Positions 24,243-32,873 of a DNA stretch of 64,000 nt are shown here, piece after piece. The notes under the pieces are model-generated. The model ran no database searches. It worked only from the letters and a program-made list of their open reading frames with translations, and was not told where the DNA came from. The stretch's first letter is position 1. Each line of letters starts with the position of its first letter. The stretch is from JABDMH01 sp050298535 (lineage in GTDB: Bacteria; Bacteroidota; Bacteroidia; Chitinophagales; Saprospiraceae): positions 62,001 to 126,000 of the forward strand of contig JBNKUI010000091.1 in NCBI GenBank assembly GCA_050298535.1. The letters are read 5' to 3'. The translations under genes and the position numbers were made by a program.

Positions 24243-26036
24243 CTATTTGCTGCGATGCCGTTTTTTTCTTTTCGATCTCCCTTTGAATCCATGATCAGAA
24301 TCTCTTTTCTTCCGACTCTTCTTCTTGTGCTTTTTCTTCAGGGATATTTCAGGTTGTGGTTTAGACTTCTCCACCACCAGCTTGTGGTCATGGATTTGGG
24401 CGCCATCAAAGGCCTTCAGTACATTTTCAGCCACTGAGTTCTCGACCTCAAAAAAAGAAAAGGACTTTAGGATATCGATTTTGCCAACATCAAAACTGTC
24501 TCCCCGCATATGTTCATTGAGAATTCCAAGGAGGTCCTTTGCATCCACTTTATGCTTCGAGCCCAGATTAATGTAGAACCGGGTAAAATTGGAGGAATCA
24601 GCATAATCTTCCTGCCGATCGCTGTGATCCCTGCGATCCCCGCGATCCCTGCGATCTCTTCGATCCGTGCGGTCCCTTCGATCCGTGCGGTCCCTTCTGT
24701 CAGAATGTTCTACCGGTCTTGTCTTGGGCAGATGTTTGTAGAACTCTACTAGCGTGCTGATTTCCTGACTAATGATTCGGTCGATGAGTTCTTCCTTTGT
24801 CAGCCAACTCAATTTCTTTTGGACAGCATCCCGGTACCGGGCCACCTGATCTTCTTCAACAGGTTGATGCTCTAGTTGGTCGATGCCCCTGAAGAGTCTT
24901 TTTCCAATGATCTCAGTTACCGTAGGAATCCTTTGCTCCTCTATCGAGGCTCCAATCTTTCGTTCAAGGATCTTTATTTTTCTTATCTCACGTCGGTGAA
25001 TAATCGATATCGCGGATCCTTCCTTCCCGGCTCTTCCCGTTCTACCACAACGGTGGATATAAGATTCTAATTCATCGGGTAGATTAAAGTTTATCACGTG
25101 TGTTAGATCGTTCACGTCCAGTCCTCGTGCCGCAACATCAGTAGCCACCAGGAAGTGTAATTGCTTACGACGAAATCGATCCATCACGTAGTCTCGTTGT
25201 GATTGCGAGAGGTCTCCATGCAGTGCGTCGGCGCTATAATTGTCCTTACCCAGCTGCGCCGCTACATCCTTGGTTTCTGCGCGGGTACGACAGAAAATGA
25301 TGGCGTACATATCAGGATGTGCATCGACAATCGCCTTTAGTGTACGGTATCGATCTCTGGGTGCGCTGTAGTAGAATCCATGGTCGATATTGGTGGCTGA
25401 AATATTGCGTTGTCCCGCTGTGATTTCAACTGGATTATCCATGTATTTATCGGCAATGCGAGATATCTCCTTTGGCATGGTAGCCGAAAACAAGAGCGTT
25501 TGCTTTTCCTCCGGAGTAGCATCGAGAATAGCATCCAGGTCATCTTTGAATCCCATGGAAAGCATTTCATCTGCCTCATCCAGGACTACCCATCGGATGT
25601 TATTTAACTTGAGTATACCGCGCTTGATAAGATCGAGGGTCCGTCCCGGTGTACCCACTACCATATGGGTGCCTTTCTTCAACGCTTTGATTTGCTTGGT
25701 CATACTGGCACCACCATAGACGGCTAGCGCAGAAAAGCCCCCCATATCCTGCGTGTAAGACTCAACATCTCTGCAGATTTGAAGGCACAATTCGCGGGTA
25801 GGGCAGAGTATGAGTGTCTGCACCTTCTTGATTTCCAGGTGTGTACGATGGATTAAAGGCAAGCTGAAAGCAGCGGTTTTTCCCGTCCCTGTCTGCGCCA
25901 ATCCAATTAGGTCTTTGTCACCTTCCATCAAATGGTCCAGTGCCTTGACTTGAATAGGAGTGGGTTTATCGTATTTGAGTATGCTGAGTGCGCTTAGCAA
26001 CGCTGGTTTAAGACCAGATTCTGCGAATGTCTCCAT
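24243..26036 (-). CDS. DEAD-box RNA helicase with C-terminal RNA-binding domain (DeaD/CsdA-like)
   Basis: 597 aa. Core motifs: Q motif near residue 20, Walker A AQTGTGKT, DEAD in VVLDEADEMLSMGF, SAT in LLFSATMP, and helicase C motifs VATDVAARGLDVNDLTHV and YIHRCGRTGRAGKEG. After the core (to about 370) come a linker, an Arg/Asp repeat tract (DRRDRTDRRDRTDRRD) and a DbpA-type RNA-binding fold (about 490-560, GSKHKVDAKDLLGILNEH), ending in a Lys/Arg tail. CsdA/DeaD proteins unwind structured rRNA and mRNA, often in the cold. A -7 element lies about 92 bases upstream, giving a long 5' leader. Confidence 0.93.
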   Translation of the reverse strand: METFAESGLKPALLSALSILKYDKPTPIQVKALDHLMEGDKDLIGLAQTGTGKTAAFSLPLIHRTHLEIKKVQTLILCPTRELCLQICRDVESYTQDMGGFSALAVYGGASMTKQIKALKKGTHMVVGTPGRTLDLIKRGILKLNNIRWVVLDEADEMLSMGFKDDLDAILDATPEEKQTLLFSATMPKEISRIADKYMDNPVEITAGQRNISATNIDHGFYYSAPRDRYRTLKAIVDAHPDMYAIIFCRTRAETKDVAAQLGKDNYSADALHGDLSQSQRDYVMDRFRRKQLHFLVATDVAARGLDVNDLTHVINFNLPDELESYIHRCGRTGRAGKEGSAISIIHRREIRKIKILERKIGASIEEQRIPTVTEIIGKRLFRGIDQLEHQPVEEDQVARYRDAVQKKLSWLTKEELIDRIISQEISTLVEFYKHLPKTRPVEHSDRRDRTDRRDRTDRRDRRDRGDRRDHSDRQEDYADSSNFTRFYINLGSKHKVDAKDLLGILNEHMRGDSFDVGKIDILKSFSFFEVENSVAENVLKAFDGAQIHDHKLVVEKSKPQPEISLKKKHKKKSRKKRDSDHGFKGRSKRKKRHRSK

Positions 26037-26127
26037 GACAATTTTTTATACTATCCTTTCGATAGTGATTTTCAATAAGAAGTGCCTCAGGAGTACGGGA
26101 GCTGTGCTGCTGAGCTTTTTGGGCGCG

Positions 26128-26135
26128 CAAAGGTA
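26128..26135 (-). promoter_or_regulatory. Bacteroidota -7 element upstream of the DeaD-like helicase
   Basis: Minus-strand TACCTTTG fits TANNTTTG exactly, 92 bases upstream of the ATG. The leader of about 80 bases would suit temperature or RNA-based control, but no motif proves it. Confidence 0.4.
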
Positions 26136-26203
26136 CGTAAAATAGTTGGGATGGGGGAAGATAAGAAAACTGTTTCAAGAACCTGTCCATGAGGTGATTA
26201 CTT

Positions 26204-26944
26204 TCACCAATCCTCAATCAATCTCAACACCTCATCACCTTGGACCTGAAGCTCGTCATACAGTCGGTTCATGGTATTGAGCTGTGCTACTCTCATATTG
26301 ACTCCTATAAAGGCAGGATGCTTAAGGAGGGGCTCCATACGTTCTCTGAAGTGAGGATCGTGGGAATCACGAAGTAGAACCATAGCTTGTTGCAGTACAT
26401 TATCCTTAAACATCTCGGTCTCCATATCCTCAATGAAATTATTGAGGCTTTTTTCTGCCTCTCCAATTTCTGCAATCGTATTGTGGTACGTAAACAGCGA
26501 CTTCTTCACCGAGGTATTCTGTAACTTACTGAGATATCCTGAATTTTTAAGCGCATCGAATCCACTCTCGTCATTTCTGAAGTATTGATCAAAAATCGGC
26601 AAATGTTTGCTGTATTGGTCAAAGAAATCTATCATTTCTTTTCTAGTGATTATAGGCTTCTCTGACATAGCCAAGAATGCGATAGCACCCGCTTTTGAGC
26701 TGTCACGAAATAACCTTAGCTCAGATAGCTCTTGCAGATCACTTTGAATATTGTTGGAGATATCACTTAGGTATCCTCTGAGTTCTGCAGTTTCTTTTTT
26801 TGAGGTATTCCAATTGTTGATTTGAAGGGCAATCAAAATGCCTATTACAACAAGAATGATTTCACCCACAGCATATAATAGATACTTGGTAAATCTTTCG
26901 TTAGTCAGCAATTGCTTTCTAATCTTTCTAAAGAATCCAATCAT
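26204..26944 (-). CDS. DUF6090-family membrane protein
   Basis: 246 aa. The N-terminus MIGFFRKIRKQLLTNERF followed by the membrane helix GEIILVVIGILIALQINNWN is the recognisable DUF6090 signature. The remainder (residues about 50-246) is a soluble, helix-rich domain (DQYFRNDESGFDALKNSGYL) predicted periplasmic or cytoplasmic. DUF6090 proteins are common and usually paralogous in Bacteroidota; function is unknown. It lies alone between the helicase and the Gfo/Idh gene on the same strand. Confidence 0.88.
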   Translation of the reverse strand: MIGFFRKIRKQLLTNERFTKYLLYAVGEIILVVIGILIALQINNWNTSKKETAELRGYLSDISNNIQSDLQELSELRLFRDSSKAGAIAFLAMSEKPIITRKEMIDFFDQYSKHLPIFDQYFRNDESGFDALKNSGYLSKLQNTSVKKSLFTYHNTIAEIGEAEKSLNNFIEDMETEMFKDNVLQQAMVLLRDSHDPHFRERMEPLLKHPAFIGVNMRVAQLNTMNRLYDELQVQGDEVLRLIEDW

Positions 26945-27025
26945 CTTGTTTTGCTTTTATAGGCTGCATAGAGAATTGGATTTCCAACATGCAGATGGGT
27001 TGTTTTACGTGAAGTTGTGATTCTT

Positions 27026-28384
27026 CTAAAACTCCCGATAATCTCCCTTCAGATAAGGATTGGCTTTCGATTGCTTGAAACTTGCCGAGGCATTGTCCCA
27101 ATCGAGCGTTTCGCCCGGAAATCTCCCGGCGATCGTGCCTAGTAGGATAGTCTCTGAAAGTCGGGCCGCATACGAGAAGGGTGCACTGCACTCATCCTTG
27201 TTCAGGATCGTATTTATAAACTGATGGTAATGCTTATTGCTTTCTGTCTCATAGTCGGATGTAGGATTGCCCAGAGTGTCAGCATGTTTTGCAATCTCTG
27301 CCTCGAGACTTTCATATTGACCCTCGACAATGAGTTTTGGAAGCTGCATGAAATGTGGGAGGAGCAGTTTCCCTTTTTCGCCCATAAACATCGCGCCCTG
27401 ATCGGGCAGGTCATCACCGCCGGGCAATGTCAGATCAGCATGGGTTGCAGGAGCACCAGGACCATCATACCAGATCCAGGTGAGGTTTTCCGCTGTATAG
27501 TCCGTGCCGGGAAATTGGTATACCACCTTATTTTTTTCCGGGAATCCAAATCCGGTGGGAGGACGACACTCATTCAAGATTGTAAGAGGGACATCAAGCG
27601 CCAGAGCATTGTACGGGGTGTCAAAGATGTGGACACCCATGTCTCCCAAGGTTCCACATCCGTAGTCCATGATTTTTCGCCAGTTGCCGGGATGGTACTG
27701 ATCCGCTTTGTAGGGACGCTCAGGAGCCGTGCCCAGCCATAGATTCCAATCCAGGTAGTCGGGTACCATATCACTGCCGGTCGGAGCTACTCCATCATAC
27801 CCCCAATTCTTGGGAGACCATGCATGCACGGTGTGTACTTTTCCGATAATTCCTGACTGGATCAACAAAGTGGCCAGCTGGTAATCATAGAAAGAATGCA
27901 CCTGAATACCCATTTGTGTGATGAGGTTTTTATCCCCAGCGATCCTTGCCATCGCTCGCGCCTCAGATACGTGATGCGTCAGAGGCTTTTGACAATAAAC
28001 GGCCTTGGCCAGCTCCATGGCTGCCAGGGAGGCCGGTGCATGCGTATGGTCAGGCGTGCTGACAATCACTGCATCCACATCACTTCCTACAGCGTCAAAT
28101 AATTTGCGGTAGTCCGCGAAAGTCTTTGCCGCTGAATGCATCTTGTGCGCATTACCCAAGTTATGTGCATCGACATCGCAGAGTGCGACTACTTCTACCT
28201 GATCATGACTGGTGATTGCTTTCAGGTCGGCCATACCCATACCGCCCAAACCAATATGAGCTGTACGCACTTTGCTTTGTTGCATGCGGGCCCAGGAAGC
28301 TGAAGGTAGGAAGGCGAGTGTTGCAAAAGCACCAGAATGCTTTAAGAACCGCCTTCGGGAACGGTTCGTCAAATCAGATTTCAT
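27026..28384 (-). CDS. Gfo/Idh/MocA-family oxidoreductase with Tat signal
   Basis: 452 aa. The N-terminus NRSRRRFLKHSGAFATLAF is a twin-arginine signal, so the enzyme is exported folded with its NAD(P) bound. The Rossmann part contains HIGLGGMGMADL and VVALCDVD, then the EKP-like motif variant KAVYCQKPLTHHVSEA (Gln replaces Glu in the family's E-K-P). The C-terminal domain holds YGCGTLGDMGVHIFDTPYNAL. Relatives act on sugars or inositol derivatives. The DUF1080 gene is 11 bp upstream in the same direction, a pairing typical of periplasmic sugar modification in Bacteroidota and Planctomycetes. Confidence 0.92.
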   Translation of the reverse strand: MKSDLTNRSRRRFLKHSGAFATLAFLPSASWARMQQSKVRTAHIGLGGMGMADLKAITSHDQVEVVALCDVDAHNLGNAHKMHSAAKTFADYRKLFDAVGSDVDAVIVSTPDHTHAPASLAAMELAKAVYCQKPLTHHVSEARAMARIAGDKNLITQMGIQVHSFYDYQLATLLIQSGIIGKVHTVHAWSPKNWGYDGVAPTGSDMVPDYLDWNLWLGTAPERPYKADQYHPGNWRKIMDYGCGTLGDMGVHIFDTPYNALALDVPLTILNECRPPTGFGFPEKNKVVYQFPGTDYTAENLTWIWYDGPGAPATHADLTLPGGDDLPDQGAMFMGEKGKLLLPHFMQLPKLIVEGQYESLEAEIAKHADTLGNPTSDYETESNKHYHQFINTILNKDECSAPFSYAARLSETILLGTIAGRFPGETLDWDNASASFKQSKANPYLKGDYREF

Positions 28385-28395
28385 GAAGTTGTCAA

Positions 28396-28989
28396 TTAGT
28401 CCAGTTCGGTAATGTTGATATTTCTCCAGGAGACTTTGATTCCCCCTCCACTATGAATTTGCAGTGCGATTTGTCCTTCCGCCATACCAATCTTTTCATC
28501 CTTCAGATGGATCATTTCCGTGCCATTAAGCCAGGTTGTGACTTCATCATCTACCACGCGGATCTTCATCATGTTCCACTCACCAAATTTCAGGGCTTTG
28601 TCCTTTTCCGGGTCAGGCTTGATCAACCATCCCCGGCCATATGACTCGTAGATTCCTCCACTATCGTGACCCGGAGGCGCTACTTCTGCCTGCCATCCTG
28701 TGATCTTGGTACCCTCGATCGAGGATCGAAAGAACACACCACTATTTCCATCCGCTCCCTGCTTGAATTCCAGCGTCAATTCAAAATTTTTAAAAGACTC
28801 ATCCGTTCCCAGGTATCCATACTCAGCATCAGGTCCACTTTCACAAATTAGGAGTCCGTCTTCCACGTACCATTTCTCGGTCCCGTAGATCTCCCAACCC
28901 GTCAAATCCTCACCATTGAACAGTGATTTTTGTGCCTGTATGGTTTGCAATGTCAATAGTGCAAAAGCAATCAGCAGTGTTTGTTTCAT
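28396..28989 (-). CDS. DUF1080 (3-keto-disaccharide hydrolase) domain protein
   Basis: 197 aa. Signal peptide MKQTLLIAFALLTLQTIQAQ, then a single DUF1080 beta-sandwich: SLFNGEDLTGWEIYGTEKW opens the fold, followed by GYLGTDESFKNFELTLEFK, NSGVFFRSSIEGTKITGW and WNMMKIRVVDDEVTTWLNG, ending IALQIHSGGGIKVSWRNI. Members of the family have been linked to hydrolysis of 3-keto-glycosides made by Gfo/Idh/MocA-type oxidoreductases, which matches the adjacent gene 11 bp downstream. Likely one operon of two periplasmic enzymes. Confidence 0.9.
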   Translation of the reverse strand: MKQTLLIAFALLTLQTIQAQKSLFNGEDLTGWEIYGTEKWYVEDGLLICESGPDAEYGYLGTDESFKNFELTLEFKQGADGNSGVFFRSSIEGTKITGWQAEVAPPGHDSGGIYESYGRGWLIKPDPEKDKALKFGEWNMMKIRVVDDEVTTWLNGTEMIHLKDEKIGMAEGQIALQIHSGGGIKVSWRNINITELD

Positions 28990-29071
28990 CCTTAAAATTA
29001 TTTGTTTTTGCGAAAGGGGAAGTTAGTGATTAATTTGGACCTGTGCGATAAGTGAAACCGTCTCCGTTTAA

Positions 29072-29170
29072 TTTGGTCCCAGGTTCCAGGTTCCAGGTGC
29101 CGGGAATTTTTCTGTCTCGCAGTTTCATGTTACAGTCTTGCAGTTCTCGGTCTTCAGTCCTTCAGTCACG
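29072..29170. repeat. Degenerate 7-8 bp repeats on the 3' side of the four-helix-bundle gene
   Basis: Three tandem GGTTCCA-type units near 29076-29098 are followed by a run of CAGTCTT/CAGTCCTT-like units (TACAGTCTTGCAGTTC, TCTTCAGTCCTTCAGTCA). The tract begins about 80 bases after the DUF1080 start and ends 22 bases from the four-helix-bundle stop. Confidence 0.7.
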
Positions 29171-29192
29171 TAATTTTATTCATTCGTCAACT

Positions 29193-29555
29193 TTACAGGA
29201 ATTTCTGCGGATTCCTTAGCATAACTCCAAGTAACCGACCAATTTCCTCTGACTTGATTAGGAGCGAGTTGTGCTGCTCTTCTGTGATGTATTCACATGC
29301 ATGTGCAAAGGATAGCCAGGTCTGCGTTTCAGCATTTTCCATATCTGCATCTGATATTTTAGCAACGAAGTGCTTTATATATGCTCTTTTGCGATACCCT
29401 TCCGCCAGATTAACACAAATAGATCGAGATGATCTCCTGATCTGATCTGTCAAAGAGTAGCATTCCGCCTTTGGAAAATTTTTGCTAACCTCAAATATTT
29501 CCATAGCTAATTCAAAACCCTTCTGATAGGCCTTCAGAGTCCGAAAGTCCGACAT
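29193..29555 (-). CDS. Four-helix-bundle protein of the S23/intervening-sequence family
   Basis: 120 aa from ATG 29555 (a TTG 30 bases upstream is unlikely). The family signature DQIRRSSRSICVNLAEGYRK is clear, with preceding FELAMEIFEVSKNFPKAE and following DADMENAETQTWL segments, giving four amphipathic helices. Relatives are encoded in intervening sequences of 23S rRNA genes and in diversity-generating retroelements (Avd), but free-standing copies such as this one are common in Bacteroidota, and their role is unknown. No reverse transcriptase or rRNA is nearby. The gene is flanked on both sides by degenerate short repeats. Confidence 0.9.
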   Translation of the reverse strand: MSDFRTLKAYQKGFELAMEIFEVSKNFPKAECYSLTDQIRRSSRSICVNLAEGYRKRAYIKHFVAKISDADMENAETQTWLSFAHACEYITEEQHNSLLIKSEEIGRLLGVMLRNPQKFL

Positions 29556-29626
29556 ATAAAAGATGGTTGGTTTGGTATAGGACAATTAATATAACAATCC
29601 AAACGCTATTTTCTGGATCGAGCTGA

Positions 29627-29868
29627 CCATTTCAGTATTCAGTCTGCAAATCTCAGTCCTCAGTAATATTCTACCAATTTGAATATTTACTCATACTGAA
29701 AAAACTGCCAATTCCAGTCCTCAGACTGCAGTTCTCAGTCCTCAGTATAATGCTACCAACCTGATAAACCACCCACTGTTAGACTGCAAACTGGAAAGAC
29801 TGCCCACTGCTCGCTGAAAAACTGCCCACTGCTAGACTGCAAACTGAAAGACTGCCCGCTGGAAAATT
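29627..29868. repeat. Degenerate repeat tract on the 5' side of the four-helix-bundle gene
   Basis: Two copies of a roughly 50-base unit (near 29631-29683 and 29711-29763) share CTCAGTCCTCAGTA and CTACCAA. A second pair shares AGACTGCAAACTG..AAGACTGCCC (29781 and 29834). The tract fills the whole gap up to the stop codon of the RhlE-like helicase and contains no gene. Confidence 0.75.
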
Positions 29869-29869
29869 G

Positions 29870-31138
29870 CTACCTCTTCCCCCGATAGGATTTCTTGCGA
29901 TTGTCGCGTCCTCGGTTGCCTTGATTTCTGGATTTGCCACCTCCTCCGGATCGACCACCACCTCTAGGATTGCGACCTCCTCCTTTGGGATTCCATTCGG
30001 GACCCGCATCAAAGCCCTGGGGGAGTGGAATCTTCATCACCTCTCGCTCAATCAGTTTTTCGATACGGGCAAATTTGTACATGTCGTCGCTATTGATCAG
30101 CGTGATGGCCACACCCGTAGTGGATGCTCTTGCGGTTCGACCGACACGATGTACATAATCTTCTGCATCATTGGGTACATCATAATTGATGATGAGATTG
30201 ATATCCTTGATATCGATACCACGGCTCAAAACATCGGTGGCAACCAGGATTCGTGTCTTTTTGGATTTGAATCGGCGAAGTACTTCTTCTCTTTCATTTT
30301 GTTCTAGATCAGAGGAAATACCTTCGGATTCGTTACCACCTTCTTTGAGGGCCCGAACGATCTCAGAGACCTTTTTCTTGGTAGAGCTGAAGATGAGAAT
30401 ACTGTTGTAGTCTGGCTTATCTTTTAACAGCTCGACAATTAACCTGGATTTCTGGCTGTTATGGACCAGATAGGCCGCTTGCAATACACCCTCCGCTGGC
30501 TTAGAAAGAGAAAGGCTGATCTCTGCTGGCTCATGGAGAATGGTCTTGGCCAACTTCTTGATCTTGGGTGGCATCGTAGCCGAAAACATCAGATTCTGCC
30601 TTTTCTTGGGTAGGAAGGAGATGATCTTTTGAATATCATCATAGAATCCCATATCCAGCATCCGATCTGCTTCATCCAGAATGAGATGCTCTACGTTGTC
30701 AAATTTTACGTATCCAAGATTAAGGTGCGAAATGAGTTTACCCGGGGTGGCTACAATTATGTCGGCACCTTTGGTCAGTGCGACTTTTTGCTGATTCCAT
30801 TCCGATCCGTCACCTCCACCATAAATTGGGATGGATTCGACGGGAACAAAGTAAGCAAACCCCTGAATCTGCTGATCTATCTGGATAGCGAGTTCTCGCG
30901 TCGGTACGATAATCAATACCTTGATATGACGATGATCCGCTTTCTCCGACAGTATATGTAATACAGGCAAGAGAAAGGCGGCCGTTTTTCCAGTGCCTGT
31001 TTGAGCACAGGCGAGGAGGTCTTCACCATCTACAATTTTTGGAATTGCCTGCTCCTGAATTGGAGTCGCTTCCTCAAAGCCCATATAGGATATGGCTTCG
31101 AGAATAGATGGGTGGAGATTTAAGGCGCTAAATTTCAT
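29870..31138 (-). CDS. DEAD-box RNA helicase, RhlE type
   Basis: 422 aa. Core motifs: Q motif ATPIQEQAIP, Walker A AQTGTGKT, DEAD in LILDEADRMLDMGF, SAT in LMFSATMP, and LVATDVLSRGIDIKDI plus YVHRVGRTARAS. The C-terminal 45 residues are a Gly/Arg/Lys-rich basic tail (GGGRNPRGGGRSGGGGKS), as in RhlE proteins that remodel ribosome-assembly intermediates. It lacks the DbpA-type domain of the helicase at 24243, so the two probably act on different RNAs. A clean -7 element lies 29 bases upstream. Confidence 0.93.
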   Translation of the reverse strand: MKFSALNLHPSILEAISYMGFEEATPIQEQAIPKIVDGEDLLACAQTGTGKTAAFLLPVLHILSEKADHRHIKVLIIVPTRELAIQIDQQIQGFAYFVPVESIPIYGGGDGSEWNQQKVALTKGADIIVATPGKLISHLNLGYVKFDNVEHLILDEADRMLDMGFYDDIQKIISFLPKKRQNLMFSATMPPKIKKLAKTILHEPAEISLSLSKPAEGVLQAAYLVHNSQKSRLIVELLKDKPDYNSILIFSSTKKKVSEIVRALKEGGNESEGISSDLEQNEREEVLRRFKSKKTRILVATDVLSRGIDIKDINLIINYDVPNDAEDYVHRVGRTARASTTGVAITLINSDDMYKFARIEKLIEREVMKIPLPQGFDAGPEWNPKGGGRNPRGGGRSGGGGKSRNQGNRGRDNRKKSYRGKR

Positions 31139-31166
31139 GTATGTCTTAAAATAATGTATTCTGCCG

Positions 31167-31174
31167 CAAAGATA
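31167..31174 (-). promoter_or_regulatory. Bacteroidota -7 element for the RhlE-like helicase
   Basis: Minus-strand TATCTTTG fits TANNTTTG exactly. Transcription would begin near 31160, about 22 bases before the ATG at 31138. Confidence 0.5.
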
Positions 31175-31221
31175 CTTTTAATTCCGGATGACCTTATTAT
31201 GTGATTGTTGATCCTTCAACC

Positions 31222-32619
31222 TTATTCATTTCGTCGGTACACGGTTACTTCTGCAAACTGCTGTACTGGTTGATATTTTTGCGCAACAATGTCCTGCCAC
31301 TGGAGTACTTCTTCCCTCAAAACTATGTACGTCGGGCTAGTTTCGATGATTCTTTCAAGCTCTGATTCCCGATCAATCTCATAAGCTGAAGTGAGATCGT
31401 CCTTATATAATAACGATGTATGGACATATTTTGTTGGAATTTTCGCATCACATAAGAAGTACAAGATGTTTTTGTCATTGGTATAGATGTAATCATTCCT
31501 ATCGATATCGGCCAGAATGAGCGCTGCAATTTCTTTGGTGGGGTCACTTTTTCTGTACAGTTGTAAATATTGATTACCATTTGAAATGAGCGTAACAATG
31601 GTAATGGCAACTACTACTTTTCCAATTTGAAATCTGCTTAGATTGGTTGGCTTCCAAACCATTAGAACAAGTGAAGCGATAACACAAAATGGGGGTAAAA
31701 ATTGAATATAGTAGTGGAAGTATAGTTTGCCTGTGGATAGAATTCCTAACCAGGCCAGTAGTGACCATACAACGAAGAGGATTATTGTTTGTTTTTCTGC
31801 GCTGAATTTTTTTGTAAGTAAATACATGCCATAGAAATAGGCTATGGAAATAGGTGCAAATGAAAGAAAATATTCGCCCAAAAAACTAAGTGCCTTTCCT
31901 ATTGAAAAATCACTGGCATACTGAGATGGAATTGTATAGGTAGCAAATATATATTCATCTATATAGCCGGAAGAATAATAGAAGAGGGCTACCAGGGTAT
32001 AGGGTAACAAAAATCCGAAAAAAGAAATAAACCAATGCCAAAGCCAATTTTTCCAGGATGATTTCCGGAGGAAGTCAAAGAGGACAAAAGCGAGTATGTC
32101 AAAAATAATATGATATTTAAATAGAAGTCCGACACCCAGAATTATACCCACCAAAAAATACTGCTTTGCATTGTTGGATCGAAGTAGCACCCATAGGGTT
32201 AGAACGGAACATAAGACAAAATAAATTTCTGTATTCGCACTCCAACCCCATTTATGTAGTGAGATTAACCAGAGGTACAGCGTCCCGGTGATAAGACCCT
32301 GGGGGCGGTTCTGAAAGACTCTACAATAAATTCTGTACAAGAGGAATCCTGTACATCCGATGACTATGGCGGTCATGAAACGGATAAACCAGACACTTTT
32401 TAGAATGGATAGAAACATGTAAAAGACCGCATAGATACCAATAGGCTTTACATCCAATGTCCCCACATAGGGTAGGACTCCCTGCATCCATTGATTTGCT
32501 ATGACGATATATGTCGATTCATCATGGTCAATTACGATGGGTAAGAAGCTTGTAAACCGGAAGAGAACGGCCAGTAAACAAAAGATGAGAAATATAGTAC
32601 CGTCCTTGATGCGATCCAT
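31222..32619 (-). CDS. GT39/ArnT-like membrane glycosyltransferase
   Basis: 465 aa with about 11 transmembrane helices. The first periplasmic loop after helix 1 carries DHDESTYIVIANQW, with the acidic pair expected of the catalytic Asp/Glu in the C-type GT superfamily (GT39/GT83). The next segment LPYVGTLDVKPIGIY resembles the family's donor-site region. These enzymes move a sugar from a polyprenyl-phosphate donor to a protein or lipid. The C-terminal 100 residues form a soluble periplasmic domain. The gene is single, so target unknown. Confidence 0.8.
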   Translation of the reverse strand: MDRIKDGTIFLIFCLLAVLFRFTSFLPIVIDHDESTYIVIANQWMQGVLPYVGTLDVKPIGIYAVFYMFLSILKSVWFIRFMTAIVIGCTGFLLYRIYCRVFQNRPQGLITGTLYLWLISLHKWGWSANTEIYFVLCSVLTLWVLLRSNNAKQYFLVGIILGVGLLFKYHIIFDILAFVLFDFLRKSSWKNWLWHWFISFFGFLLPYTLVALFYYSSGYIDEYIFATYTIPSQYASDFSIGKALSFLGEYFLSFAPISIAYFYGMYLLTKKFSAEKQTIILFVVWSLLAWLGILSTGKLYFHYYIQFLPPFCVIASLVLMVWKPTNLSRFQIGKVVVAITIVTLISNGNQYLQLYRKSDPTKEIAALILADIDRNDYIYTNDKNILYFLCDAKIPTKYVHTSLLYKDDLTSAYEIDRESELERIIETSPTYIVLREEVLQWQDIVAQKYQPVQQFAEVTVYRRNE

Positions 32620-32635
32620 AGTGTGGGAAAGATTG

Positions 32636-32661
32636 CAAAAATATCAAAAATTTATTCGCAA
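32636..32661 (-). promoter_or_regulatory. Candidate promoter of the GT39-like gene
   Basis: Minus-strand TATTTTTG at 32636-32643, with a TTG 15 bases further upstream (32659-32661). The -7 element lies only 17 bases before the ATG, so the leader would be very short. Confidence 0.4.
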
Positions 32662-32873
32662 GTCTGATCCTAAGCTTCCTGAGGATTTCAAGTTAAGGTT
32701 GAGTTAAGGCGATAGTGTGCGAAAGAACATGACAATGAAAGCGTTCAACTACTAAATGCGATATTTGTACAGTAAGATGTGCAACATTTTGGAAGTAAGA
32801 TCAAGTGCTATGGCATGATTTGGGTACTAGGTAAACCAAACATTAGCCCTTATCTCCACATTAAGGATATAGA

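Noticed and set aside
29193..29868. Diversity-generating retroelement around the four-helix-bundle gene
   Set aside because: No reverse transcriptase, template repeat or variable target gene is present in the neighbourhood.
29627..29868. CRISPR array in the repeat tract
   Set aside because: Repeats are imperfect, irregularly spaced and have no uniform unique spacers; no cas gene is near.
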